A program made the position numbers and the translations under genes. The notes below the pieces were generated by a model. It searched no databases. It was not told the origin of the DNA and saw only the letters and a list, made by a program, of their open reading frames with translations. A stretch of 64,000 nt of DNA, from contig JALOCA010000008.1 of assembly GCA_023227965.1 (NCBI GenBank), positions 1-64,000 on the forward strand. Direction: 5' to 3'. The stretch's first letter is position 1. Every line of letters starts with the position of its first letter. This stretch comes from Lentimicrobiaceae bacterium. Its GTDB lineage: Bacteria; Bacteroidota; Bacteroidia; Bacteroidales; JALOCA01. Below, one piece after another: positions 1-8,929 of the stretch.

Positions 1-198
1 CAAGGGGCAAAACTTACTACATTAAGATTTCTATACGTAATTGATAAGAATACAAAGACAGCAATTACAGTGACTACAGAAAAAATGCAGGAATTTTTAA
101 AGGAACGAAATGATTTATTGACACAATTCAATAATGAAAGCAAGAAAGATGACGAACAGGTTTTCATTAAATATCTGAAACTCCTTAATGAAAATTAA
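1..198 (+). CDS. 3' end of an unidentified gene (cut by window edge)
   Basis: Frame 1 is open from the first base to TAA at 196-198, giving the last 65 residues of a protein whose beginning lies outside the window. The tail is rich in Lys, Glu and Asn and has no motif I recognise, so no family is given. The stop is followed 25 bp later by the first attC-like site. The gene therefore sits at the end of a cassette and has the same orientation as all genes up to 22.1 kb. Confidence 0.6.
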   Translation, partial: QGAKLTTLRFLYVIDKNTKTAITVTTEKMQEFLKERNDLLTQFNNESKKDDEQVFIKYLKLLNEN

Positions 199-222
199 TG
201 ACCAATGTATTCTAAAAAACAG

Positions 223-357
223 GTGCTAACAGCGTATTTATTGTATTTGGGCTGATGACGCATTTGGAGTTCTTAACGCTTTTTGGTAGCTTTACTAACG
301 TGGGACAAGAAAACGTTTCAAACTCCCAAACACAACAAATACGCGAACCGTTAGGTG
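223..357 (+). repeat. attC-like recombination site A
   Basis: The left arm GTGCTAAC (223-230) has the RYYYAAC form and the right arm G|TTAGGTG (350-357) the GTTRRRY form. The inner arms AGCGTATTTATTG (231-243) and CAACAAATACGC (333-344) pair, so one strand can fold into a long hairpin. It separates the left-edge gene from the serine hydrolase cassette. Confidence 0.75.
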
Positions 358-384
358 TTATTGAAAACAGACAAAATCTACAAC

Positions 385-1479
385 ATGAAAAAACTCATAA
401 GTATTCTAATTATTTTAAGTTTCGTTAGTTGTAATAGGAAACCTAATTGTTCCTATAAAATACCGATTGACAAAAATGATGGTTTGAAAGTATCAACACT
501 TGAAGAACACAACTTAGACAAAAAGGCATTTGAGAAAATAAATAGCGATATATGCAAAGGGATATACGGAAACATCCACAGCGTACTGCTTATTCACAAC
601 AATGACCTAATCATAGAGCAGTATTATAATGGATGGAAAAGTAATGAACTTCATTTTTTAGCTTCTACAACAAAAAGTTTCAGTGCAATTATGACCGGCA
701 TTGCAATAGAACAAGGAAAAATAAAAGATGTAAACCAGAAAATGCTTGACTTCTTTCCAGAGTATTCTTCACTTGCAGAAGATACTTTAAAAAGTCAAAT
801 AACGATTAGAGATTTACTGACCAATACATCTGGTTTTAAATGGAACGAGCAATCACTACCTGTTAATGACCCCAATAATATGGGCGTGCAAATGGATAAA
901 ATGGATAATTGGTTGAAAGCATCACTGGAATTACCAATGGACACCATCCCAGGAAACAAATATGTATATAGCGGACCTAACAATATTATTATTGGTGAAA
1001 TAATTAAGAAATCAACTGGACAGAATATTGCGGAATATACGGAAGATAATCTTTTCAAACCTCTTGGAATAAAAGATTACAATTGGTTTTCTAAAAATGG
1101 AATTTATGATGTTGGTGGTGGCCTAAAACTCAAATCAAGGGATATTGCTAAATATGGATTATTATACCTGAATAAAGGAAAATGGCTTGACAAACAGATT
1201 GTATCATCAGAATGGATGGAAGAAATATTTAATCCATTTATTGAAATCAGACATCCTTTATACAGTTGCTTTCAATGGCAAATGGTAAAAACAGAATACG
1301 GATTTAATTCTTGGTTTATTCCAGGAGATGGAGGACAAATCATAAATATTGTTCCAGATTTAGATTTAGTAATTGTAATAAATGCGGACAACAGAAAGAT
1401 TCCGAAAGAAAAGCGAACACCTTTAGAGTATTTAATTAAGGATCTAACGAAAATACATCCCAAACTTAAAAATGAATAA
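385..1479 (+). CDS. Serine hydrolase, beta-lactamase/penicillin-binding family (lipoprotein)
   Basis: A 364-residue protein of the class C beta-lactamase/DD-peptidase/esterase fold. The SxxK motif is STTK at residues 94-97 (Ser nucleophile, Lys base), followed by a YSGPN block in the YxN position and a C-terminal GDGGQ block in the position of the third motif. The start is set at ATG 385 because MKKLISILIILSFVSC is a lipoprotein signal peptide with Cys16; a GTG upstream at 355 lies inside the attC-like site. It is the only gene of its cassette. The natural substrate cannot be told: relatives include esterases and D-aminopeptidases, and real beta-lactamases of this length usually have a clearer YxN and KTG, so antibiotic hydrolysis is not implied. 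Confidence 0.85.
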   Translation: MKKLISILIILSFVSCNRKPNCSYKIPIDKNDGLKVSTLEEHNLDKKAFEKINSDICKGIYGNIHSVLLIHNNDLIIEQYYNGWKSNELHFLASTTKSFSAIMTGIAIEQGKIKDVNQKMLDFFPEYSSLAEDTLKSQITIRDLLTNTSGFKWNEQSLPVNDPNNMGVQMDKMDNWLKASLELPMDTIPGNKYVYSGPNNIIIGEIIKKSTGQNIAEYTEDNLFKPLGIKDYNWFSKNGIYDVGGGLKLKSRDIAKYGLLYLNKGKWLDKQIVSSEWMEEIFNPFIEIRHPLYSCFQWQMVKTEYGFNSWFIPGDGGQIINIVPDLDLVIVINADNRKIPKEKRTPLEYLIKDLTKIHPKLKNE

Positions 1480-1483
1480 CAAC

Positions 1484-1619
1484 AACACCTAACAATGTAT
1501 AAAAATAATAGCCGAGATAGTAGTAAATTCAAGGATTGTAGCCCGCTTCAACTTGTGTGTAACTTTATAGGTAATCGCCCGCAATCCGCTACGTTTCATA
1601 CCGCCAAACGTTGTAGGCT
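1484..1619 (+). repeat. attC-like recombination site B
   Basis: Left arm AACACCTAAC (1484-1493) is the reverse complement of the start of its own cassette (TTAGGTGTT at 351). The right crossover is G1610|TTGTAGG. The loop shares the GTGTA-CTTTATAGG and CCCGCAA blocks seen in sites F, H, I and N. Confidence 0.75.
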
Positions 1620-1654
1620 ATTGAAAAACTCATACAAAATAATAAATTAACTAA

Positions 1655-2380
1655 ATGACAACATTAATAGTAGGTGCGAGCGGCGCAACAGGAAAACATC
1701 TGGTAGAACAATTGTTGAATATGGGACAAAAAGTCAAGGTGATAGTACGTCCTACTGTAAAAACAACTGACACTTGGATAAATAATGACAAAATAACAAT
1801 AATCAAAGCCAATATCTCAGAGATTAGTGTGGATGAAATGATGAATTATTTAACTGATTGCCAGTCAGTAGCTTCTTGTCTTGGTCATAATATAACTTTA
1901 AAGGGTATTTTTGGAAAGCCTAGAAAATTAGTAACTGATGCCGTTAAACTGCTTTGTATGGCAATTCAAAAGAATTCACCTGATAAACCAATCAAGTTTG
2001 TGTTGATGAACACAACTGGTAACAGGAATAGAGATTTAAATGAACCCATTTCGATTGGAGAAAGAGTAGTAATGGGGTTAATCCGCTTACTTGTACCACC
2101 ACAATCAGACAATGAAAAAGCAGCAGATTTTCTGAGAGTGAATATTGGGCAAAAAAATGAATTAATTGATTGGGTAGTGGTACGACCAGATACATTAATT
2201 GACGAAGATAGCTCGACCGGATACGAGTTATATGCTTCACCTATAAGGAGTGCACTTTCTAATCCTGGAAAAACCAGTCGAATTAATGTTGGAAATTTTA
2301 TGTCTAGACTAATCGTTGACAATGACTTGTGGGATAAATGGGAAGGGCAAATGCCTGTAATTTATAATAAAGAAACTTAG
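1655..2380 (+). CDS. NAD(P)H-binding atypical SDR / NmrA-like oxidoreductase
   Basis: A 241-residue Rossmann protein with the dinucleotide-binding motif GASGATG at residues 7-13 directly after a first beta strand. The rest follows atypical short-chain dehydrogenases of the NAD(P)H-binding type: a variable middle, then a VVVRPDTL segment near residue 175. The classical YxxxK pair is not evident, as is common in NmrA/SDR_a5-like proteins that act as reductases or redox sensors. It is a single-gene cassette whose start TTGTAGGCT pairs with its own 3' arm at 2396-2404. No signal peptide, so cytoplasmic. Substrate unknown. Confidence 0.8.
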   Translation: MTTLIVGASGATGKHLVEQLLNMGQKVKVIVRPTVKTTDTWINNDKITIIKANISEISVDEMMNYLTDCQSVASCLGHNITLKGIFGKPRKLVTDAVKLLCMAIQKNSPDKPIKFVLMNTTGNRNRDLNEPISIGERVVMGLIRLLVPPQSDNEKAADFLRVNIGQKNELIDWVVVRPDTLIDEDSSTGYELYASPIRSALSNPGKTSRINVGNFMSRLIVDNDLWDKWEGQMPVIYNKET

Positions 2381-2419
2381 TTGAATGAAATCAACAGCCT
2401 ACAATAAATAAAACTTCAT

Positions 2420-2605
2420 GTGGTATGCAGTGCCCGGCATGAAGTTCCGGTTAAACCGGGATTCCACTCGGAACATGGCGTTGACCTGCGCTATATACAG
2501 TCCATGCCGGGACATGAGAGCAGCAAAACCACTGAAGTATATACCCATATTACCACTAAAGGTTTCGATAAAATAAAAAGTCCATTAGAAAATTTGGATA
2601 TTTAA
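2420..2605 (+). pseudogene. Tyrosine recombinase C-terminal relic (copy 1)
   Basis: From about 2474 the reading frame matches the end of XerC/D/integron-type recombinases: HGVDLRYIQ, a GHESSKTTE block holding the second catalytic His, and the nucleophile in VYTHI, ending GFDKIKSPLENLDI. The N-terminal domain and the catalytic Arg boxes are absent, so it cannot be active. Upstream codons are the hairpin sequence and not protein-derived. Confidence 0.8.
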
Positions 2606-2621
2606 AATATTTTTATATTTG
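2593..2621 (+). promoter_or_regulatory. Outward promoter in composite site C
   Basis: TTTG at 2593-2596, 17 bp, TATATTTG at 2614-2621, fitting the Bacteroidetes -33/-7 pattern with a slightly short gap. It points to the membrane protein genes at 2743 and 3070. The same pair at the same spacing occurs in three other composite sites. Confidence 0.5.
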
Positions 2622-2742
2622 TAAGCGAAAAACAATAGATAAATGCGAAATAACTGCCATATGGTGGTTACACAGTCGTTGGGCGTCATATTTATAAACG
2701 CTACTGCTAAAAATATTGAGTTAATTTTAATGCTCTAATATT

Positions 2743-3036
2743 ATGAAATGGTACAATCTTATTTCATGTTTTTTTTTAGGTGTATTCTTAGTAAATTCAA
2801 TACCTCATTTTTTTCATGGAATGTCAGGTGATTATTATTCTACACCATTTGCTAGTCCCCCATTTAAAGGACTATCTTCTCCATTTTTGAATATCATCTG
2901 GGGATTGATAAATTTGTTATTATGCCTTTTTTTGTATATTGCATCTAAGATATCCATTACAAACAAATGGACAATAATAATATTTGGAATAGGTTTTATT
3001 ACAATGTCAAGTTTTGCATTTTTATATAAAAGATAA
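2743..3036 (+). CDS. Small membrane protein, unknown function
   Basis: 97 residues with about three hydrophobic segments: residues 5-20, 45-68 and 75-93. The first is followed by NSIPHFFHGMSG and a Pro-rich loop (STPFASPPFKG) that would face outside the membrane between helices. I recall similar uncharacterised Bacteroidetes proteins but no assigned function. It is the first gene of a two-gene cassette, 33 bp upstream of another membrane protein, and lies downstream of the promoter in composite site C. Confidence 0.6.
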   Translation: MKWYNLISCFFLGVFLVNSIPHFFHGMSGDYYSTPFASPPFKGLSSPFLNIIWGLINLLLCLFLYIASKISITNKWTIIIFGIGFITMSSFAFLYKR

Positions 3037-3069
3037 ACAGTAGAATCGAAGACTTTAAAACTTAGGTTT

Positions 3070-3477
3070 ATGATAAAAAATTATTATTATTTGATAGTAG
3101 GAGTTTTAGCGATTCTTTTTGCATTCACTCACGCAATAAATGGACAGACAACAGTCTTACCAGTGCTCAATGTAGATACTATTGATATAAACACTAGAAC
3201 TGTATTTTTTTATGTCTGGCACATTATTACTATTGAAAACTTTATTTTTGGAATGGCATTTATTTTTATGGCATTTTATAAAGATTTATCAAAAGTAAGA
3301 TTTGCCGCATGGATGATTGGTATTATTATGATTGCCCGCTGGATAGTAATTTCCGGGAGCATGGTTTTTAAAAATAAAATTGGTCTTGGAGACATTTTAA
3401 TAGATACAATTGCTATTATGATTGTTGTTGTGTTAATAATTTTAGGGACAAGAGTAAAGAATAAGATTTCTGAATGA
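3070..3477 (+). CDS. Four-helix membrane protein, unknown function
   Basis: 135 residues with hydrophobic segments at about 5-25, 44-72, 76-100 and 112-130; the THAINGQ and YVWHII motifs carry conserved-looking His, Asn and Trp residues. I do not recognise a characterised family. It shares a cassette with the gene at 2743 and is probably co-transcribed with it. The cassette ends about 100 bp after its stop. Confidence 0.6.
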   Translation: MIKNYYYLIVGVLAILFAFTHAINGQTTVLPVLNVDTIDINTRTVFFYVWHIITIENFIFGMAFIFMAFYKDLSKVRFAAWMIGIIMIARWIVISGSMVFKNKIGLGDILIDTIAIMIVVVLIILGTRVKNKISE

Positions 3478-3575
3478 GTATTGGTAGAAATATGATATAT
3501 AAAATGATAATAAGATTTGAGATTACTTAAAGTTTTAAATAAAGCTACTTTTATGTGATTGGAATAAAATACTAA

Positions 3576-3710
3576 CGCCCAACAAATGGTATAGTGCATG
3601 CGGGTTTCAGAGGTTTGCGAAGCTTTTTGGCTCGTAAAAAAGTCGGTGTAAACTGATAAGAAAGTAGCTTCGTAATCCCGCACGGCACCATACCATCAGC
3701 CGTTGGCTGT
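3576..3710 (+). repeat. attC-like recombination site D
   Basis: Left arm CGCCCAAC (3576-3583) is complementary to its own cassette start TTGGGCG (2679). The inner arms AATGGTATAGTGC and GCACGGCACCATACC pair, with inner AGGTTTGCGAAGC and GTAGCTTCGTAA. Crossover is G3702|TTGGCTG. This is one of the clearest folded sites in the array. Confidence 0.8.
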
Positions 3711-3740
3711 AATGTTCAAAAACCACACAACGATAAGATT

Positions 3741-4478
3741 ATGAGACTTATAATTGTTTCTATATTAACTGGATTAATTCATTTTAATGGATTTTCACAG
3801 ATGGATTATAAAAGGATTATGATTTCAAAAGATATTGAGTTGATTAAATTGTCGGAAAACGCATATGTACATGTTTCTTATACGGATTTGCCTAATTTCG
3901 GTCGGTTCCTTTCAAACGGATTGATTTTTATAAATGGTAACGATGCTTTTCTGTTTGATACGCCGGTTACAGATTCATTAACTATGGATTTAGTTTCATG
4001 GATAAAGGACTCAATGAAATTAAAAATTGTCGGATTTGTACCAAACCACTGGCATGTTGATTGTATGGGAGGATTGGGATATTTACAAAATCAAAAAATA
4101 GAATCTTATGCAAATCAAATAACAATTGATATTGTAAAGACTAAAAAATTACCAATTCCAACACATGGATTTAAGGATTCGTTGCAATTGCAGCTTGGCG
4201 ATAAATTGATTAAATGTTATTATTTTGGTGCAGCTCATTCACTGGATAATATTGTTGTTTGGATTCCTTCAGAACAGATTTTGTTTGCTGGTTGCATGAT
4301 TAAAAGTGCCGACTCAAAAGATTTAGGAAATATTGTCGATGGGGATTTAATAGCTTATCCAAAAACAATTGATAAATTAATTGATAGATTTCCAAAGGCT
4401 AAAATTGTAATTCCAGGTCATGGACAATTTGGCGGATTTGAATTGATTAAACATACAAAAGAATTGACGACTAAATGA
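3741..4478 (+). CDS. Subclass B1 metallo-beta-lactamase, CcrA/CfiA-like
   Basis: A 245-residue secreted zinc hydrolase (signal peptide about 1-20, ending FSQ). All six B1 zinc ligands are present: H103, H105 and D107 in NHWHVDCMGG, H166 in AAHSLDN, C185 in FAGCMIK and H227 in IPGHG. Lys188 (substrate carboxylate) and Asn197 (oxyanion) are also kept, so an active enzyme is expected. NHWHVDCMGGLGYLQ, YANQ-TID and the C-terminal ELIKHTK are strikingly like CcrA/CfiA of Bacteroides fragilis as I remember it, more than IMP, VIM or flavobacterial IND/BlaB types. Such enzymes hydrolyse penicillins, cephalosporins and carbapenems in the periplasm. It is the only gene of its cassette. The nearest candidate promoter upstream is in composite site C, two genes away, and none is obvious directly upstream. 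Confidence 0.92.
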   Translation: MRLIIVSILTGLIHFNGFSQMDYKRIMISKDIELIKLSENAYVHVSYTDLPNFGRFLSNGLIFINGNDAFLFDTPVTDSLTMDLVSWIKDSMKLKIVGFVPNHWHVDCMGGLGYLQNQKIESYANQITIDIVKTKKLPIPTHGFKDSLQLQLGDKLIKCYYFGAAHSLDNIVVWIPSEQILFAGCMIKSADSKDLGNIVDGDLIAYPKTIDKLIDRFPKAKIVIPGHGQFGGFELIKHTKELTTK

Positions 4479-4518
4479 TTGAAAAATAAAACACTACAGC
4501 CAATAAATAGGACTTCAT

Positions 4519-4704
4519 GTGGTACGCAGTGCCCGGCATGAAGTTCCGGTTGAACCGGGATTCCACTCGCAACATGGCGTTGACCTGCGCTATATACAGT
4601 CCATGCCGGGACATGAGAGCAGCAAAACCACTGAAGTATATACCCATATTACCACTAAAGGTTTCGATAAAATAAAAAGTCCATTAGATAATTTGGATAT
4701 TTAA
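4519..4704 (+). pseudogene. Tyrosine recombinase C-terminal relic (copy 2)
   Basis: Nearly identical to the copy at 2420. It keeps HGVDLRYIQ, GHESSKTTEVYTHI with the Tyr, and the end GFDKIKSPLDNLDI. It lacks everything N-terminal of the last His box, so it is non-functional. Confidence 0.8.
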
Positions 4705-4720
4705 AATATTTTTATATTTG
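4692..4720 (+). promoter_or_regulatory. Outward promoter in composite site E
   Basis: TTTG (4692-4695), 17 bp, TATATTTG (4713-4720), directed toward the Detocs-type operon that starts 335 bp downstream. Confidence 0.5.
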
Positions 4721-4952
4721 TGAACAGAAAGCAATAACTAATCACGAAATAACCGCCATAATGGTGGTTATACACTCGTTACCGCCAAGTGTAAGGAGAC
4801 AGACAACGACATAGAGAAATTGAAAAGTAAACCATTGTGAAAGGACAGAAAAACGAAATATTGACAAGACCAGAAAGCCGACACTCAAGCCGACCCGATG
4901 TTTTTTATTTTTTTCCCACCGCACATTTTTTAAAACAATTTCCGACCCACAT

Positions 4953-5014
4953 TGCACACATTGCCAAAGCCCCACGAGCTAACGCTGAAACCAAAGCTTT
5001 GCCAAAGAGTGCAA
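4953..5014 (+). repeat. Hairpin repeat DR1, left of the defence operon
   Basis: The core GCCCCACGAGC, AACGCT, CAAAGCTTTG and CAAAGAG recurs in direct orientation at 10161-10229. The outer arms TTGCAC and GTGCAA pair with each other here, while the other copy uses different arms that also pair. The rest of the 4789-5054 leader holds no gene that I can support. Confidence 0.6.
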
Positions 5015-5054
5015 TTTTGCCATATTTGTTGAATCATTTAATAGTTATTAAATA

Positions 5055-8000
5055 ATGTCAGATTTTAAGGATATATTATTACGTCAATTTCGTATTGACT
5101 TATTCGAAAGAGAAAAGAATCCCATTTCAGCTTTATATAAACTGAAATATAATTATGATTATTCAGATATATGTTTTATAGTTGATAATCTTAATTCAAA
5201 CAACAAAATTGAGCAATTAATATATGGGTGTACAACTCCCGAAACAATTAGAAACTTAGGTGATACACAAGTTATTTTTGGAGATTCAAATGATGAGCTT
5301 GAAAAAGAAATTAACTGGGCTTTACTTTCAGTTAGGAAACACGATGAGAAACTAAATTTTTTCATAGAACTTAAATCTATTTATGAGAAATCCTTACTAG
5401 TTGGTGATTATAAATTAGCTGAAAGCACGTTAAGTAGAATTGAAAATGAGATATGCGTATCATTATGGGGAATAGAACAAAGATTTGTAATAATCGAATT
5501 ACAGAAAGGTCTTAAGGAAAATACAAACTTTTTAAATGAAATTAATGAACAAAACAAAAAATGGTTTATAAAATATTTTTCTCATTTCTATAGCATCAAG
5601 GCTGAAAAAGAATTATCTGTAAATCAATATCAGCTTGCATTAGCAAGGCTTTTATTCAAATACTATGAAAATAAAAAACATGTTGACTTAAGCTATTATA
5701 ATTTTAAACTTAATTTTTTAGAAGAAGTATCTATTGAATATCTGCCAATTTTTCTTACAGTTGAAGGTTACCATTCAATAATTGACAGGTACATTACGCT
5801 GCAAAGAATTTTTCAGATCGAAGTTCTTAAAAAGGATAAGGATAAAAAAAGCATGATTGATAGTAGGTTATATTATTTATCCAAGAAAATTAGTGACCCT
5901 TTAATAAACAAATTAAGATTTATTCATGGTACTGAGTTCGAGTATAAACTAGAGTTAACACAATTTGACTATAAAGCTATAAAGGCAATTGATGAATATA
6001 GCAGAGGTAATTATATTATAGCAGAAAAACTTTTATATGACTGCATATGCGTAAAGCCATTGGCAATTGAATTATATGACTTATATGTTAAAACACTAAT
6101 AGTTCAAAACAAGCCCTTACAGTCTATTGGCAAGAACAACGATTCATATCAAAATAGGATACTTAACGATTTTTATAACATACTTTTAAAAGAAAACAAT
6201 GTGAATGAAAGTCTAAACGACATTAGAAGAATTGCGTACAATTTAAGTTCATTCTTTTCTGTATCTTTTTATTTAATGAATTATTATAAAAGTGAGTTGG
6301 AAAATAAAGAGGAATGGCTACCAATTTCAATATTAAACTCGAATTTCTTTAATCCTACTTCAATTAAATTGATTGATAAATCAAACATACACTTTGATGA
6401 CATAGTTAATCAATTTCATTCTTCTGCAACATTTCGCTTACTAGAGTTGCAAAATGAAAACGATATTGAGAAAATAAAGCAGACTGATATGTTTGAAATT
6501 CGTAAGAAAATTTTAATAGCAAATATTTTACAAAAAAATAATGATCCCAAAGAAGCCTCAAAGTATTTTTTAGAAATACTTGATAGTAGAGATTTGAAAA
6601 ATTTTCAACGAGTTTCTATTCTATCGCAATTATATAACTGTAAATTGAAGGAAAAAAAATATGATGATTGCATAAATATATATGTTGAAAATTATCTTAC
6701 GAATCCGCTATTAGTTACGAAAATTGATACACAATCTTTAAAGAAAATAATTAAAATTGATCGTTTTAAATCAGTATCTCATACTATTAATCTACCTCTA
6801 TTTTATAAATTTTCAAATGCTGAAGATTACGAAATACATACAGCTTATGAATGCTTTATTTTAATGCAAGATTGCGAAATACCGTCTGAGTATATTGCTA
6901 AGCCAAACAGTTGTGATATAAGGAGACAAATAGTATTTTTGGATTCAATTTGCACTTTAGATATATTAAAACATTCTCCATTTATATCAAGTACAAAGCA
7001 AAAAATCAATGAAAGGATTACTGTTTGTAAATACTTAGCCGAAATAAATTCTGAATTTAAAGAGGCATATTCCCAAGATGTTGAAGCATTAACTAAAAAA
7101 CTAATTATTCTCAAAGGGCTTCAAGAGATTGACGAAAGCAAGATTTATGTTAATCAACAAGGGATTATTGATTCAGAAATGAAAAATTTAAAGTCCTTAT
7201 TTAGCCGTTATCAAGCTATTGGAGAACTTAAATCTGAAAAGAATATTAGTATAGTTTCGCCTTTATATTCAGACAAAGTACTTAGTTACAAATTTTCCGA
7301 GAAGGACGATGATTCTGAAAGTGAGTTTTCAAAAGACCCGCAATTTGATATTTACAAAGATATTTTTAATTATATATTAGATAAATTTTTGTTTAGCAAT
7401 TACGGGTTGCAGCAATATTTAAGTGCTAGGATTAGGCATGGAGTTTTACTTGGAGAAATAAGACCAGAATTTGAAATTCTAAATCTAATAACTGAAAAGG
7501 AAAAAGGTGTTGACTTATATAAACCCAACAAACACTGGAATTACTTATTTAACATGTTTGGAGAGGAAAAAAGTCTACGATGTCAAGAACATTTAGCAAA
7601 CTTTTCTAATGAGGTTGACATGCTAATTAACGATGAAATTCTTTCAAAATATCTACAAATTAAAATTGAAGATAAAAATACAGATGGTTGGCTAGATTAC
7701 ATATTCAGTGATACAATTTTGCAAGTGTCCTATGTTCTATTCAATATAAACAGCAATTTGAATCAACTTATTGACGGTGTATTTGAGTTACTTTGGGAAA
7801 GGACTAACGAAAACTTAGAAAAAATACGACTTATTATAAATAATGAGATTAAAGAACAATTTTTTGCTTTAATATTTAAATTAGAGAATAATATTGAAAA
7901 CGTTATAGGTCGCCACTCATCGGAGATATTTAATAATTTAACAGAGGCTCGGATTAGTATTGAAAACAAATTAAATAAAATTGCAAATTGGTTCAATATA

Positions 8001-8498
8001 ACGGAAAGCAATATATCTGATTTCGATTTTAGTAAAATTGTAGATGTTAGTGTTGAATGTACATTAAATACGAATTTAAATAAATCTTTACAACCAAATG
8101 TCACTCTAGATTGTTCTTGCGAATTTAAAGGTTGCTTTTTCCCACCATTAGTTGATTTGCTGAGAATATTCCTGGAGAACGCATTAAAACATTCCGGATT
8201 TGAAAAAGGTGAAATTCCAATTAACATTATTGTTGTTGAAAAAGATGATAATTTAAATATTAGAATAGAAAACCCTTTGCATAAGTCAATAAATATTGAC
8301 TTATTAAAGTCTAAAATATGTTCATTTTCATTAGACCTTAATAAGTCAATGTATGAAGATCGGTCTGGTTTTCATAAAGCAATGAGAATAATCAAATCGG
8401 ATTTAAATAATTATTCAAATAATATGACATTATCACTTGATAATGATACTCAATTCGTAGTAGACATAACTATTAACAAAATAAATATTGTTGTATGA
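5055..8498 (+). CDS. dtcA: Detocs-type sensor kinase, TPR-like sensor with C-terminal GHKL ATPase (DtcA)
   Basis: 1147 residues, cytoplasmic (no signal peptide or membrane segment). The first about 700 residues are helical with TPR-like blocks (for example around 310-350). A conserved-looking RIRHG block lies near residue 795. A helical dimerisation-like stretch at about 900-985 precedes a GHKL fold, with N-box LENALKHS near 1041-1048 and a degenerate G-box (SGFHKAMRI). The phospho-accepting His cannot be fixed by eye; the RIRHG His and the one in GRHSSEIF are candidates. It overlaps the next gene by 4 bp (ATGA), and the pair receiver / receiver-nucleosidase follows, which is the dtcABC layout of Detocs, an anti-phage two-component-like system. 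There the kinase senses infection and phosphorylates the effector. The call rests mostly on gene order and the effector. Confidence 0.8.
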   Translation: MSDFKDILLRQFRIDLFEREKNPISALYKLKYNYDYSDICFIVDNLNSNNKIEQLIYGCTTPETIRNLGDTQVIFGDSNDELEKEINWALLSVRKHDEKLNFFIELKSIYEKSLLVGDYKLAESTLSRIENEICVSLWGIEQRFVIIELQKGLKENTNFLNEINEQNKKWFIKYFSHFYSIKAEKELSVNQYQLALARLLFKYYENKKHVDLSYYNFKLNFLEEVSIEYLPIFLTVEGYHSIIDRYITLQRIFQIEVLKKDKDKKSMIDSRLYYLSKKISDPLINKLRFIHGTEFEYKLELTQFDYKAIKAIDEYSRGNYIIAEKLLYDCICVKPLAIELYDLYVKTLIVQNKPLQSIGKNNDSYQNRILNDFYNILLKENNVNESLNDIRRIAYNLSSFFSVSFYLMNYYKSELENKEEWLPISILNSNFFNPTSIKLIDKSNIHFDDIVNQFHSSATFRLLELQNENDIEKIKQTDMFEIRKKILIANILQKNNDPKEASKYFLEILDSRDLKNFQRVSILSQLYNCKLKEKKYDDCINIYVENYLTNPLLVTKIDTQSLKKIIKIDRFKSVSHTINLPLFYKFSNAEDYEIHTAYECFILMQDCEIPSEYIAKPNSCDIRRQIVFLDSICTLDILKHSPFISSTKQKINERITVCKYLAEINSEFKEAYSQDVEALTKKLIILKGLQEIDESKIYVNQQGIIDSEMKNLKSLFSRYQAIGELKSEKNISIVSPLYSDKVLSYKFSEKDDDSESEFSKDPQFDIYKDIFNYILDKFLFSNYGLQQYLSARIRHGVLLGEIRPEFEILNLITEKEKGVDLYKPNKHWNYLFNMFGEEKSLRCQEHLANFSNEVDMLINDEILSKYLQIKIEDKNTDGWLDYIFSDTILQVSYVLFNINSNLNQLIDGVFELLWERTNENLEKIRLIINNEIKEQFFALIFKLENNIENVIGRHSSEIFNNLTEARISIENKLNKIANWFNITESNISDFDFSKIVDVSVECTLNTNLNKSLQPNVTLDCSCEFKGCFFPPLVDLLRIFLENALKHSGFEKGEIPINIIVVEKDDNLNIRIENPLHKSINIDLLKSKICSFSLDLNKSMYEDRSGFHKAMRIIKSDLNNYSNNMTLSLDNDTQFVVDITINKINIVV

Positions 8499-8929
8499 AA
8501 GTTTTGTTTATAGAAGATAACGAACACAAAATAAAGCAGGTGCTTTTATTTTTCGAGATTAATTTTCCTACTATTGAAGTAGTCTTGAGGAAATCATATA
8601 ATTCGGGATTGCGAGAGTTAATAAAAAAGAATGATTTTGATTTGATTTTATTAGATATGAGCCTTCCAAATTATGATATTTTGCCTGGCGAATCTGGAGG
8701 TGATTTTGAAAAATATGCTGGCAAATATCTATTAAATGAAATGTATAGAAGGGAAATAGACACTAAAGTTCTCGTAATAACCATGTACTTAAATTACGTG
8801 GATGAAGAGTTTACAAGCGAATTAAAAGATTCCTTTCCAAATTATCTAGGAGTTGTTTACTTTAATATTAAAGAACCTGATGGTTGGAAAAATGAAATAT
8901 CCTCAATAATTGAAAAATTGGTAAAATGA
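8495..8929 (+). CDS. dtcB: Stand-alone response regulator receiver (DtcB)
   Basis: 144 residues, a single receiver domain. Acidic pair E7-D8 follows the first strand (VLFIEDN), the phospho-acceptor is D54 in LILLDMSLP, the Thr of VLVITMY occupies the switch position, and a Lys in FNIKEP the conserved Lys position. There is an insertion after D54 (PGESGGDFEKYAGK) not usual in CheY. No output domain. In Detocs the free receiver is thought to buffer phosphoryl groups and prevent self-activation of the effector; that role is inferred here. Start and stop both overlap the neighbouring genes by 4 bp, so the three genes are translationally coupled. Confidence 0.85.
   Translation: MKVLFIEDNEHKIKQVLLFFEINFPTIEVVLRKSYNSGLRELIKKNDFDLILLDMSLPNYDILPGESGGDFEKYAGKYLLNEMYRREIDTKVLVITMYLNYVDEEFTSELKDSFPNYLGVVYFNIKEPDGWKNEISSIIEKLVK

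Larger units (their letters stand above)
2396..2687 (+). repeat. Composite recombination site C (hairpins + integrase 3' end + attI-like hairpin)
   Basis: In order: cassette arm AGCCTACAA then TAAATA; an ACTTCATG...CATGAAGT hairpin; a CCGGTTAAACCGG hairpin; the C-terminal coding part of a tyrosine recombinase; a TTTG/TATATTTG promoter; hairpin AACTGCCATATGGTGGTT; and the crossover G2678|TTGGGCG. The same order recurs at 4495, 11898 and 15192. Confidence 0.75.
4495..4788 (+). repeat. Composite recombination site E
   Basis: Same order as at 2396. Arm TACAGCCAA (4495-4503) pairs with the beta-lactamase cassette start TTGGCTGTA. The terminal hairpin is AATAACCGCCAT/ATGGTGGTTAT and the crossover G4778|TTACCGCC opens the defence cassette. 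Confidence 0.75.
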
